From Tenacibaculum lutimaris (lineage in GTDB: Bacteria; Bacteroidota; Bacteroidia; Flavobacteriales; Flavobacteriaceae), in NCBI RefSeq assembly GCF_003610735.1, contig NZ_RAQM01000008.1, positions 186,001-250,000 on the forward strand: a DNA stretch of 64,000 nt. The letters run 5' to 3'. The position numbers and the translations under genes were made by a program. The notes beneath the pieces were generated by a model. The model saw only the letters and a program-made list of their open reading frames with translations. It had not been told where the DNA came from and searched no databases. Positions 17,502 through 24,799 of this stretch are shown here, in pieces; positions within the stretch are counted from its first letter, which is position 1; each line of letters starts with the position of its first letter.

Positions 17502-18188
17502 TTAATTATACCCTTTAACATCTCCTAAATCTAATATTCCTACAGTCATTTTGTGTTTTGTAGGCAGTATTGCTCCAGATTCTGTAGTTACCCAATCATT
17601 CCAGCTAGCTTCTGTTCCGCCCGTAGGAATTATAGAAACCCACATTTTATAGCTTGTAGGCTTACCGTTTTCGTCTAAAATCCACAAATACGAATCACCT
17701 GGTGTAGAACCGCCCGTGGTGTAAGTAACTAATAAAGCGTCTTTCCCTTCATAATTTACAAGTTTTCTTTCTATACCGTCATCAAAAACTTTGTATGGAG
17801 CAACTAACCAAAAACTATCATTGTTAAAATAATCAATTGATTTTTGAAGAGTTTCTTTGTCTTCAATTTCTTTTCCATTAATCAAAACAATACTTTTTCC
17901 CGGTTCTTTTGTGTGTAATGTTACTTTATTTTCATCCCAAGATACTTCAACTATATTTTCTTGTTTATCCCATTTGTAAAAACGTTTTCCTCTAAAACTC
18001 CATTCTATAAAGCGTGTATTTTTATAAGCCTCATAATTTAATGCATTCAGCATTTTGGTAGCTAACTCATCCGCTTCAGGTCCTTTTTTCCCTGTAGGAA
18101 TACTTTCGTTGTTTTTATAGTAGAAAACAGCTAATACTACCGCTCCTATTAAAAGTAAACCACCTAATATTTTAAATAACTTTTTCAT
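17502..18188 (-). CDS. Exported or membrane-anchored protein of unknown function
   Basis: A 228-residue protein with an N-terminal hydrophobic helix (residues 5-25) that is either a signal anchor or an uncleaved signal peptide. The remainder is a soluble beta-rich domain with many aromatic residues (FIEWSFRGKRFYKWD, NNDSFWLVAPYKVFDDG, DSYLWILDENGKPTSYKMWV), reminiscent of LolA/outer-membrane-sorting folds, but no motif is decisive. It overlaps the start-side gene (ATP-grasp) by 17 bp, so both are co-transcribed and probably translationally coupled. No named family is assigned. Confidence 0.68.
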   Translation of the reverse strand: MKKLFKILGGLLLIGAVVLAVFYYKNNESIPTGKKGPEADELATKMLNALNYEAYKNTRFIEWSFRGKRFYKWDKQENIVEVSWDENKVTLHTKEPGKSIVLINGKEIEDKETLQKSIDYFNNDSFWLVAPYKVFDDGIERKLVNYEGKDALLVTYTTGGSTPGDSYLWILDENGKPTSYKMWVSIIPTGGTEASWNDWVTTESGAILPTKHKMTVGILDLGDVKGYN

Positions 18189-19089
18189 TTTTATTGATTA
18201 ATTGTTTAATTCCTTTAGCTAATTCATCAGCTGCCGTTGGATGTTTTCTAAACCACAATTCTGGTTCTATCAACTCTAGTTCAGCGATAGCCAATTTATC
18301 ATTATTATCAGTAAAAATATCTACTCTAGCGTAAATAGGCAAGTCGATGCAAGCTTTTACGGCGTTCTCGGCAAAATCGATTTCCTCTTGTGTAGGAGAA
18401 TAGTTGTGAACAGAGCCACCAAAATCATCTTGTACTCTAAAATCTCCTGATTTTGCTATTTTTAATACTGCATGTGTAAACTTACCATTCATTACCATTA
18501 ATGATATTTCCCCTTTTTTCACAATATTATACTGAAAAGGTTGAAGAATCATTGCTTCTTCAGTTATCAATTCAGAAAAAACAACCTCAAAAGACTCTAT
18601 ATTTTCAGAATTGATTTTATAAGTATGTCTTGCTGCTCCTGAAACACATGGTTTTAAAACAAACTCTTTTAAATCAAATTTATTTGAGAGTTCTTTTAAC
18701 GTTTGAGTAGTGCCTTGTTCTATAAAATATGATTCACAAATATGTATTCCGTTTCGTTGTAAATCTTGTAAGTAGTGTTTGTCAATATTCCAACGAATAA
18801 TTTTTTCTGAATTTAATAAGATGGTTTTCTGACTCACATTGTTTAACCATTCAGAAAATTCAGAAAATCGATCAAAATAATCCCATGTAGTTCTAAATAA
18901 AATATAACGAGTTGTTGACCAATCAAAGCTAGCATCATCCCAAGAAAGACGATCTACATTTAAACCTTGATTTTCAAGTGCTAATTTTACATAATTATCT
19001 TCATCAAGTACGTTTTTTATGTATGTGTTTGTTTCAGTTGGATTTACATACCTTTTATCTGTTAAGATAATTACATCATATCTTTTCAT
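18172..19089 (-). CDS. ATP-grasp family protein
   Basis: A 305-residue protein with an ATP-grasp fold. The N-terminal pre-ATP-grasp part is at residues ~1-100; the ATP-binding part includes FVLKPCVSGAARHTYKI (~145, with the lysine and glycine-rich loop), EAMILQPFQ (~180), and the metal-binding end ARVDIFTDNNDKLAIAELELIEPELW (~255-280). ATP-grasp enzymes join a carboxylate to an amine or thiol through an acyl-phosphate. This one resembles glutathione-synthetase/RimK-type proteins widespread in bacteria, but its substrate is unknown. It is the first gene of a two-gene unit with the protein at 17502. Confidence 0.8.
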   Translation of the reverse strand: MKRYDVIILTDKRYVNPTETNTYIKNVLDEDNYVKLALENQGLNVDRLSWDDASFDWSTTRYILFRTTWDYFDRFSEFSEWLNNVSQKTILLNSEKIIRWNIDKHYLQDLQRNGIHICESYFIEQGTTQTLKELSNKFDLKEFVLKPCVSGAARHTYKINSENIESFEVVFSELITEEAMILQPFQYNIVKKGEISLMVMNGKFTHAVLKIAKSGDFRVQDDFGGSVHNYSPTQEEIDFAENAVKACIDLPIYARVDIFTDNNDKLAIAELELIEPELWFRKHPTAADELAKGIKQLINKNEKVI

Positions 19090-19150
19090 TTGATATTAAA
19101 TTACTTTGGTTTTATACGGGCAATGTACAGTAATTTTAACTGTTATAAAA

Positions 19151-19178
19151 TGCTTATTTATGCTTATTTATGCTTATT
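19151..19178. repeat. Three tandem 10-bp repeats
   Basis: TGCTTATTTA occurs almost three times in a row (the last copy ends TGCTTATTG), between the ATP-grasp start and the regulator stump. This is a likely slippage repeat. Confidence 0.6.
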
Positions 19179-19200
19179 GTAATACTTTATTGAAAGTTAG

Positions 19201-19455
19201 TTTTTTTTTCAATTTAAAATACCTGAAGGAGGAATGGCTATTTGGTTACAATTAGATCAAAAATATAATTGGAAGGAAATTGCAGTAGAAGCAAAAAAAC
19301 ATCAGTTAGAAATAGGAGAGTGGCAACGTTATGATTTAGCGAATAAAAAACACAATGCTATAAGAATTAGTTTTACTAGTTATAATGAAGAAGAAATAAT
19401 GTTATTAGTAGAAAGGTTAAAATCAACATTTAATTATATAAAAAAAGCGCTTTGA
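19201..19455 (+). pseudogene. C-terminal stump of a MocR-type (GntR + aminotransferase) regulator
   Basis: Only about 84 codons remain. Reading from 19201 gives FFFQFKIPEGGMAIWLQLD..., and the end is AIRISFTSYNEEEIMLLVERL. In MocR/PdxR regulators the aminotransferase-like domain ends with exactly this order: a P-x-G-G-(M/L)-x-x-W-(L/V)-x-(L/F) strand followed 40-50 residues later by R-(L/I)-x-(F)-(A/T)-S-x-x-E-E-E. A stop codon (TAG at 19198) interrupts the frame just before, and neither the winged-helix domain nor the lysine-bearing part of the fold exists upstream. The ATG at 19234 falls inside the conserved EGGMAIW motif, so it is not a natural start. I therefore call it a decayed remnant rather than a 73-residue gene. 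The family match is from memory of the motif. Confidence 0.65.
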
Positions 19456-19468
19456 AAGCGCTTTAAAA
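19441..19468. terminator. Hairpin between the regulator stump and the small-protein operon
   Basis: AAAGCGCTTT / AAAGCGCTTT inverted repeat with a 2-nt centre, overlapping the last codons of the stump and lying just after the 63-residue gene on the other strand. Confidence 0.6.
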
Positions 19469-19654
19469 TATATCTTTTACCATGTCATTCATACTATCGT
19501 ATTCTTTGAATAGAAACCCAAAAAAGTCCTTGCTGCTTTTCTTTTCTAACTTTGAATCGCTTTCAGAAAACCTATGCTGTCTAAATTCTTTTAAAGTCTT
19601 ATTTAGGTGCTTTTTTAAAGTTTTCTCTATAGGTAAATGATTTGTATTTTTCAT
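19463..19654 (-). CDS. Small protein of unknown function, third gene of the roadblock operon
   Basis: A 63-residue basic protein (MKNTNHLPIEKTLKKHLNKTLKEF...) with a helical N-terminal half and an aromatic C-terminal half, KDFFGFLFKEYDSMNDMVKDIF, that could form an amphipathic helix. No family is recognised. It follows the second roadblock-like gene by 11 bp in the same direction, which argues that it is a real gene and part of that unit. The hairpin at 19441-19468 would end the transcript. It might be a partner or membrane tether for the roadblock proteins, but that is speculation. Confidence 0.55.
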   Translation of the reverse strand: MKNTNHLPIEKTLKKHLNKTLKEFRQHRFSESDSKLEKKSSKDFFGFLFKEYDSMNDMVKDIF

Positions 19655-19665
19655 GATTTATATTT

Positions 19666-20040
19666 TTATAGAGCTTTATTTAGTTCTACTTTATATTTAT
19701 TTAACAAAGCTTTAGTTATACCTAAATTAGCTTCTTTTGAGTTTACTGCTAAATAAACAAAGTAAGTACCACTAGGGGCAATATTAATAATATGTACTTG
19801 ACTTGTTAAAGTAATAGTAATATCATTAATTTCTTCATTTAACGCTAACGCATCAATTGCTTTTAATTTAGCCTTAACAACCTCTAAGTTATAAGCTGAA
19901 GCTAAGTTAGGGTCAAAACTTTCATCTTTTGTAAAAGAATCGTACGCTTCTCCTGAACTCACATCTGTAATAGATACAGCTATAAATCCTGGAACATTAG
20001 TTTTTAAATTTTCGATAAAATCGTTTAGAATTTCATTCAT
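19666..20040 (-). CDS. Roadblock/LC7-like protein (second of a pair)
   Basis: A 124-residue protein with the alpha-beta-alpha-beta order of the roadblock/LC7 fold: helix (NEILNDFIENLKTN), strand VPGFIAVSITDVSSGEAY, long helix (ASAYNLEVVKAKLKAIDAL), strands ITITLTSQVHIINI and TYFVYLAVN, and a final helix (GITKALLNKYKVELNKAL). Bacterial members such as MglB act on small Ras-like GTPases or act as scaffolds. No GTPase gene is in the window. It sits 34 bp after the other roadblock-like gene and 11 bp before a 63-residue gene in the same direction. The assignment rests on the fold pattern, not on a search. Confidence 0.6.
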   Translation of the reverse strand: MNEILNDFIENLKTNVPGFIAVSITDVSSGEAYDSFTKDESFDPNLASAYNLEVVKAKLKAIDALALNEEINDITITLTSQVHIINIAPSGTYFVYLAVNSKEANLGITKALLNKYKVELNKAL

Positions 20041-20074
20041 TGTAAAATGGTTATTATAATTAATTAAAAAAGGG

Positions 20075-20404
20075 TTATTGGGGGGTAATTTTCTTAAGTG
20101 TTAATTTGATTATAGCTTCTTTTGATGTATCATTTGCAAGTAAACAAACAATATGGCTATCATCATATTTACTCACAACAGCAAGTGCTTCTGGAGAAGT
20201 TAAAACTATTTGGTTAAGTTTATCGGATTGTAGGGTGTCTTGAAAAAATTCATTAGCCATTGTTAAAATAACATTAGCCATTGCTGCAACATTATTTTCT
20301 TTTGAAATATTCAACGAGTCAATCACGTTACCTTCAGAATTAAAAATAAGTCCTCTATCCGCCTTAGATTCTTCTATAAGTGTCTGTAAATCTGCTTGTT
20401 TCAT
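20075..20404 (-). CDS. Roadblock/LC7-like protein (first of a pair)
   Basis: A 109-residue protein with the same secondary-structure order as its downstream neighbour: helix QADLQTLIEES, strands RGLIFNSEGNVIDSL, a long helix NVAAMANVILTMANEFFQDTL, then LNQIVLTSPEALAVVSKYDDSHIVCLLAND and a final helix EAIIKLTLKKI. This order is typical of roadblock/LC7 domains (the G-x-x-x-D/S-x-x-G-x-x hairpin and the central helix are visible). The two proteins could form a heterodimer. It is the first gene of the three-gene unit and is preceded by a 180-bp spacer and the decayed prmC end. Confidence 0.6.
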   Translation of the reverse strand: MKQADLQTLIEESKADRGLIFNSEGNVIDSLNISKENNVAAMANVILTMANEFFQDTLQSDKLNQIVLTSPEALAVVSKYDDSHIVCLLANDTSKEAIIKLTLKKITPQ

Positions 20405-20585
20405 TAATTTTTTGGTAAATTTGTAGTATTTATTAAGAGGTTAAAAATTTGTTTTATGCTTGTAATGTTCTAACTATGACACTTAAATTTTAATAAGGTC
20501 ACAATTAAAATTATCTACAGATAAATAGTATAAATAAGTCTCGGGGATATTGGACGGCAAATATATAAAAAAAAGAATATAACTA

Positions 20586-20735
20586 TTATTTTTTCTTGCT
20601 AGCTTTAATCATTTGGCTATATCAAATAAATTTTTTCGAAGTTCAATCAGTGTAAACCCTTTGTTTCTCAGTTTTTTAATAGTTTTTAAACCAATATACT
20701 GGTTAATTTCAAAAAAAGTAGTCCGTTTTCTAAAG
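20586..20735 (-). pseudogene. Decayed duplicate of the 3' end of prmC
   Basis: Translated on the minus strand, this stretch gives TTFFEINQYIGLKTIKKLRN then KGFTLIELRKNLF, which aligns without gaps to the C-terminus of the intact PrmC encoded at 21842-22705 (VLFFEINQYLGTETIEMLKR then KGFTKVELRKDLF). A one-base deletion after the LF codons shifts the frame; past it the DNA ATGATTAAAGC is identical to that of prmC (MIKA) and a stop follows at 20586-20588. Upstream of the aligned part (beyond about 20735) similarity fades. No start codon or SAM-binding part is present. It has the same orientation as intact prmC, 1.1 kb away, with the PAS gene between them. Confidence 0.8.
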
Positions 20736-21141
20736 AATTGTTTTTGTAAGTCCAATTTCTTTATAACTTTTCCACTAATATAAAGTTTTTTATTATTGAA
20801 AAAAATAAAAATATTTGTTTTGTGGTGAATAATGTAAATTTTTTATTAAAAAATAACATTAATAAAACTAAATATCTAGTTAAGCGGTAATTATATAATT
20901 TAAACATTCGGTTTTAACTTTAAGTTAACTCTAACTTAATTTTATAAACTATTTTCATTAATAGAGTATGATTTTTGTCATGTTTTAAAAAAAAAATGAT
21001 CTTTAGGTTTGTGGCAGCTGTGTTAAGAATACTTCATGAAAAATGATATTTTTTCTCAGTTGTTTTATCCCCCGATAATCTAAAACGTAAACAAAACACA
21101 TTTTATAATTATGAAAACATAAATCAAATCAATTTAATTAT
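20736..21141. other. AT-rich intergenic region before the PAS gene
   Basis: About 400 bp with no credible reading frame. It contains a near-palindrome TTAACTTTAAGTTAA at about 20924-20938 and several A or T homopolymers. The PAS gene promoter must lie in its last part, but I see no clean TAnnTTTG element. Confidence 0.5.
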
Positions 21142-21804
21142 ATGACAACCAACTCTGAGAAAAAGTGGGATACTTTAAAAAGAAATCCAAAACTACCAAC
21201 TCCAACCCCTGTAGATCGTGAAATTATACTAGATGAAAATGCTATTCTTCTAAGTATTACAGATACCAGAGGTGTAATTGAATATTGTAACGAAGATTTT
21301 GTTGAATCTTCTGGCTATGAAGAGTACGAATTAGTAGGATCTGGTCATAATGTTGTAAGACATCCAGATATGCCAAGAGTAATTTTCAAATTAATGTGGG
21401 AACGAATTCAAAAGAAACAAAACATTATTGCTTTTGTGAAAAACATGGCTAAAACAGGTAGATACTACTGGGTAATGACTGATTTTGTTGTAAAAGAGAA
21501 TGAAAAAGGAGAGGTTACAAATTACAAAGCACTAAGAAAGCCTGCGCCTAAAGAAGCTATTCAAGAAATCACCCCTTTATATAAACGATTAAGAGAAATA
21601 GAAGATCTTAATGGTATCGAAGCTTCAGAAAAATTCTTGAAAGGTTTTTTAGATGCTAAAAACACTGATTACGATACTTATGTAGAGAGGTTGATTACCG
21701 ACAATTTAGGTAATATCTCACTAAGTAGTGCTTCTAAAGAAGTTTCAAAAACTACTGAAAAGAAAAAAGGATCTTTCTTTAAAAGATTCTTTGGTATAGA
21801 ATAA
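21142..21804 (+). CDS. Stand-alone Aer-like PAS domain protein
   Basis: A 220-residue soluble protein. Residues ~25-135 form a PAS domain of the Aer/aerotaxis type: LLSITDTRGVIEYCNEDFVESSGYEEYELVG, the signature NVVRHPDMPRVIFKLMWERI and GRYYWVMTDFVVKENEKGEVTNYKALR. In Aer this domain binds FAD and senses redox state. No transmembrane helix, methyl-accepting or kinase domain follows. Instead there is a helical segment and a basic, aromatic tail (KKKGSFFKRFFGIE) that could touch the membrane. Flavobacteria lack chemotaxis receptors, so its output must differ from classical aerotaxis. It lies between the decayed and intact copies of the prmC 3' end. Confidence 0.82.
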   Translation: MTTNSEKKWDTLKRNPKLPTPTPVDREIILDENAILLSITDTRGVIEYCNEDFVESSGYEEYELVGSGHNVVRHPDMPRVIFKLMWERIQKKQNIIAFVKNMAKTGRYYWVMTDFVVKENEKGEVTNYKALRKPAPKEAIQEITPLYKRLREIEDLNGIEASEKFLKGFLDAKNTDYDTYVERLITDNLGNISLSSASKEVSKTTEKKKGSFFKRFFGIE

Positions 21805-21841
21805 TTCTTAATATCAATATTCCCCTGTAAAGGTTTTATGT

Positions 21842-22705
21842 TTAACAAGTTGCTTTAATCATCCGATTGTTGCCAAACAAATCTTTTCGAAGTTCAACTT
21901 TAGTAAAACCTTTACGCTTTAACATTTCTATAGTTTCTGTACCCAAATATTGATTAATCTCAAAAAAAAGTACTCCATTTTTAGTTAACGACTTAATGGC
22001 TAAATCGGCTATTTTTTTATAGAAAATCAAAGGATTATCATTATCAACAAATAAAGCTAAATGTGGTTCGTTTTCTAAAACATTGTTTTTAATCTCTATT
22101 TTTTCTAACTCACGTACATAAGGAGGATTAGATACTATTACATCGTATTGTTTAGGTAAACTCTCAGTTTGTAATATATCTTGATGTATAAAAGTAATTT
22201 CAGCTTCGTTTAACAAGGCATTTTCGTTAGCTATTTTTAAAGCTTCTTCAGATACATCAATGGCGCTTACTTTTGCGTTTGGAAGCTCATTTTTTAAGCT
22301 AATAGGAATACAACCTGTACCAGTTCCTATATCCAAAATGGATAACTTTTGTTTATTATTTTCTAAATCTAATTCTTTTACTTCATTAAGAATCCATTCA
22401 ACTAGTTCTTCAGTTTCTGGCCTCGGAATCAGTGTATTTTCATTTACTTTAAAAGGGTATCCGTAAAACTCTGCTTTACCTAAAATGTATTGAATTGGTT
22501 CTTCTTTTTTTAATCTAGCAAGAGCTGTGTTTAAAAGATCATACTCTTCCGAAGAGGTTTTTAAAGCTGGTTGTAAAGTAAGATCTATTCGTTGAAGCTC
22601 TAAATATTCCTCTATCAACAAAAAAAAGAAGGTGTCTATTTCTGTTTTAGGGTATATATTTTCTAATTCTTTGGTAAAATGTACTCTATAATCTTTTAAC
22701 TGCAT
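21842..22705 (-). CDS. prmC: Release-factor glutamine N5-methyltransferase PrmC
   Basis: A 287-residue protein that methylates the glutamine of the GGQ motif in peptide chain release factors. It has the N-terminal helical domain, SAM motif I LDIGTGTGCIPISL (~residue 118) and the hallmark catalytic motif VSNPPYV (~190) that binds the target glutamine, followed by the end GVLFFEINQYLG...LFGNNRMIKATC. The length is normal. The GNAT gene ends 17 bp upstream in the same direction, so the two are likely co-transcribed. A degenerate second copy of its 3' end lies at 20586-20735. Confidence 0.95.
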   Translation of the reverse strand: MQLKDYRVHFTKELENIYPKTEIDTFFFLLIEEYLELQRIDLTLQPALKTSSEEYDLLNTALARLKKEEPIQYILGKAEFYGYPFKVNENTLIPRPETEELVEWILNEVKELDLENNKQKLSILDIGTGTGCIPISLKNELPNAKVSAIDVSEEALKIANENALLNEAEITFIHQDILQTESLPKQYDVIVSNPPYVRELEKIEIKNNVLENEPHLALFVDNDNPLIFYKKIADLAIKSLTKNGVLFFEINQYLGTETIEMLKRKGFTKVELRKDLFGNNRMIKATC

Positions 22706-22721
22706 TGACTCTAAACTTATT

Positions 22722-23213
22722 TTATAAATCTTTTAGCATCCATACATTACATGAATAATGGCCTGTGTTCCCCATCGGTTTATCAAGATTTATAAATCCA
22801 TTTTTGGCATATAAAGCTCTCGCTGCTTCCATGTAAGGCATTGTTTCTAAATAACATTGTTCAAAACCTTGTTGTTTAGCCTTATCTAAGCAATAATCAA
22901 TCAATTTACTTCCCAAGCCTTTTCCTCTAGCAATGGGTAAGAAGTACATTTTTTGGAATTCACATACGTTACCTTCAAAATTGTCTAAAGGGGCAAAACC
23001 AGCACCGCCAACAACTTTTTCTTGATGCTCAACTACAAAATAACCTGCCTTGTCTTTTTGGTAGGTTTCAAACATTTCATCGGTAGCCTTGTCTTCATAG
23101 GCTGTCCCTATTTTAGGAACTCCAAATTCGATCAGTACACCACGTATAACAGCAGCTAATTCTGCGTTATCTTGCGGTTTTACTTCTCTAATAATAAAAT
23201 CAGAAGGTATCAT
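22722..23213 (-). CDS. GNAT family N-acetyltransferase
   Basis: A 163-residue acetyltransferase. The acetyl-CoA-binding motif A is visible as QKMYFLPIARGKGLGSKLIDYCLDKAKQQGF (~residues 88-118), with the R-G-x-G-x-G/S-type loop, followed by the C-terminal ARALYAKNGFINLDKPMGNTGHYSCNVWM that is typical of small-molecule or peptide acetyltransferases in this family. The substrate is unknown. It is divergent from the lipoprotein gene at 23266 and probably co-transcribed with prmC. Confidence 0.88.
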   Translation of the reverse strand: MIPSDFIIREVKPQDNAELAAVIRGVLIEFGVPKIGTAYEDKATDEMFETYQKDKAGYFVVEHQEKVVGGAGFAPLDNFEGNVCEFQKMYFLPIARGKGLGSKLIDYCLDKAKQQGFEQCYLETMPYMEAARALYAKNGFINLDKPMGNTGHYSCNVWMLKDL

Positions 23214-23223
23214 AAGAATATAG

Positions 23224-23231
23224 TACTTTTG
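23224..23231 (+). promoter_or_regulatory. -7 element within a divergent near-palindrome
   Basis: TACTTTTG fits TAnnTTTG for the lipoprotein gene at 23266. It lies in the near-perfect inverted repeat GTACTTTTGC-taaa-GCAAAGTAC (23223-23245), between two divergent genes. Confidence 0.5.
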
Positions 23232-23265
23232 CTAAAGCAAAGTACCCAAAAAAACACGAGTTTTC

Positions 23266-23730
23266 ATGAAGAAAATCATATATTTTTTACCTTTTTTACT
23301 TTTTATAGTAAGTTGCTCTGTAAAACAAAAACCTATCTTCTTAAAAGTAGATGATATTAAGCTGCTTTCAGCTACTACCGATACTATTAGAGTAGGAGCC
23401 AACGCTTATTTTAAAAATCCGAATGATATAGGTGGTAAAATAGCTACAGATGAAATTAAAGTCTTGGTTAATCAGGTACAAGTTGCTCAAGTGTCTTCAG
23501 AAGAATTTAAAGTTCCTGCTCGTAAAGAGTTTTCTATTCCTTTAAAAGTAGTTATTCCTGCTAAAAGAGTTTTTGAAAATAATAAAAATGGAGTTTTAGG
23601 TGGAATTCTTTCTTCTTTATTAAATCAAAGTTTAAAAGTTCAGTTTAAAGGAGATTTAAAATATAAAGTATTAGGTTTTTCACATGTGTACCCAATTGAT
23701 CAAATTGAAGATGTAAAAATAAAATTATAA
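23266..23730 (+). CDS. LEA-type-2-like lipoprotein
   Basis: A 154-residue lipoprotein: the signal peptide MKKIIYFLPFLLFIVSC ends with a lipobox cysteine at residue 17. The mature part has the pattern of the LEA14/WHy-type domain (VDDIKLLSATTDTIRVGANAYFKNPNDIGGKIATDEIKVLVNQ...PARKEFSIPLKVVIP). These domains occur in bacterial exported proteins of unknown function. The next gene, ribD, starts 4 bp after its stop, so they are co-transcribed. Confidence 0.8.
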   Translation: MKKIIYFLPFLLFIVSCSVKQKPIFLKVDDIKLLSATTDTIRVGANAYFKNPNDIGGKIATDEIKVLVNQVQVAQVSSEEFKVPARKEFSIPLKVVIPAKRVFENNKNGVLGGILSSLLNQSLKVQFKGDLKYKVLGFSHVYPIDQIEDVKIKL

Positions 23731-23734
23731 CAAT

Positions 23735-24799
23735 TTGAATCACGAAATATACATACAACGCTGCTTGCAATTGGCTAAAAATGGAATAGGAACAACACGC
23801 CCGAATCCATCAGTTGGAGCTGTAATAGTTCATAATAATAAAATTATAGGTGAAGGATTTACTTCTCCTTATGGTGATTCTCATGCTGAAGTAAACGCTA
23901 TTCGTTCTGTTCATAATCAAGAGCTATTAAAAGAAGCTACTATTTATGTTACACTAGAACCTTGTTCTCATTATGGAAAAACACCACCATGTGCCGATTT
24001 AATAATAGAAAAAGGAATTCCGAATATAGTAATCGGTAGTGTAGATACAAATAGTTTGGTAGCTGGTAAAGGTATTGAACGTCTAAAAAAAGCAGGTAGA
24101 AATGTAACTGTAGGTGTTTGTGAAAAAGCTTGTAAAGACCACCATAAACGTTTTTTTACGGTTCAAAATAAAAAGAGACCTTTTATCATTTTAAAATGGG
24201 CGGAAACCAAAGATGGTTTTATCGCTCCTTTAACTAAAAATGAGCAAAAACCTGTATGGATTTCTAATACTTATTCTCAACAGTTAGTTCATAAATGGCG
24301 TAGCGAAGAACATGCTATTTTAGTCGGTACAAATACCGTAATTGCTGATAATCCATCATTAACTGTTCGTAGTTGGTACGGAAATAACCCTGTGAGGATT
24401 GTTATTGATAAAAACTTACGAATTCCTTTAGAAGCAACTGTTTTAGATAGAAGCGTTAAGATAATAGTTATTGTAGGAAAGAACAATGAGGTAAAAGATG
24501 TTATTTCGAACGATAGTGAGAAATCTCATGTATTCATTTACGAACAAATCAATTTTTCTTCTCGAGTAGCAGAACAAATTTGTGAGGCACTACATAAACA
24601 TCAAATACAATCGGTAATTATTGAAGGAGGGGCACAAACCTTACAAACATTTGTAGATGCAAATTTATGGGATGAAGCTAGAGTATTTATCGGCGATGTA
24701 AACTTTGGAGAAGGAGTGAAGCATCCTGTTTTCAACGCGAAACTTTTTTCCGAAGAAAAAATAGATAACGACATATTAAGAATATATAAGAATGATTAA
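23735..24799 (+). CDS. ribD: Bifunctional riboflavin biosynthesis protein RibD
   Basis: A 354-residue two-domain enzyme. The N-terminal deaminase has zinc-ligand motifs HAEVNAI (~residue 50) and PCSHYGKTPPC (~76-86); the C-terminal domain is the reductase (WAETKDGFIAP, VGTNTVIADNPSLTVR, IEGGAQTLQTF). It performs the second and third steps of riboflavin synthesis: deamination of the pyrimidine and NADPH reduction of the ribosyl side chain. The start is a TTG at 23735, which gives the expected MNHEIYIQRCLQLAKNG beginning; no ATG is available between it and the deaminase core. The end overlaps the HAD gene by 8 bp. Confidence 0.94.
   Translation: MNHEIYIQRCLQLAKNGIGTTRPNPSVGAVIVHNNKIIGEGFTSPYGDSHAEVNAIRSVHNQELLKEATIYVTLEPCSHYGKTPPCADLIIEKGIPNIVIGSVDTNSLVAGKGIERLKKAGRNVTVGVCEKACKDHHKRFFTVQNKKRPFIILKWAETKDGFIAPLTKNEQKPVWISNTYSQQLVHKWRSEEHAILVGTNTVIADNPSLTVRSWYGNNPVRIVIDKNLRIPLEATVLDRSVKIIVIVGKNNEVKDVISNDSEKSHVFIYEQINFSSRVAEQICEALHKHQIQSVIIEGGAQTLQTFVDANLWDEARVFIGDVNFGEGVKHPVFNAKLFSEEKIDNDILRIYKND

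Noticed and set aside
19234..19455. A 73-residue hypothetical gene
   Set aside because: Its ATG lies inside a conserved MocR strand and the similarity continues 11 codons upstream to a stop, so I list it as a gene remnant instead.
23172..23354. A 60-residue frame overlapping the GNAT start and the lipoprotein start
   Set aside because: It overlaps two well-supported genes and runs through their divergent promoter.
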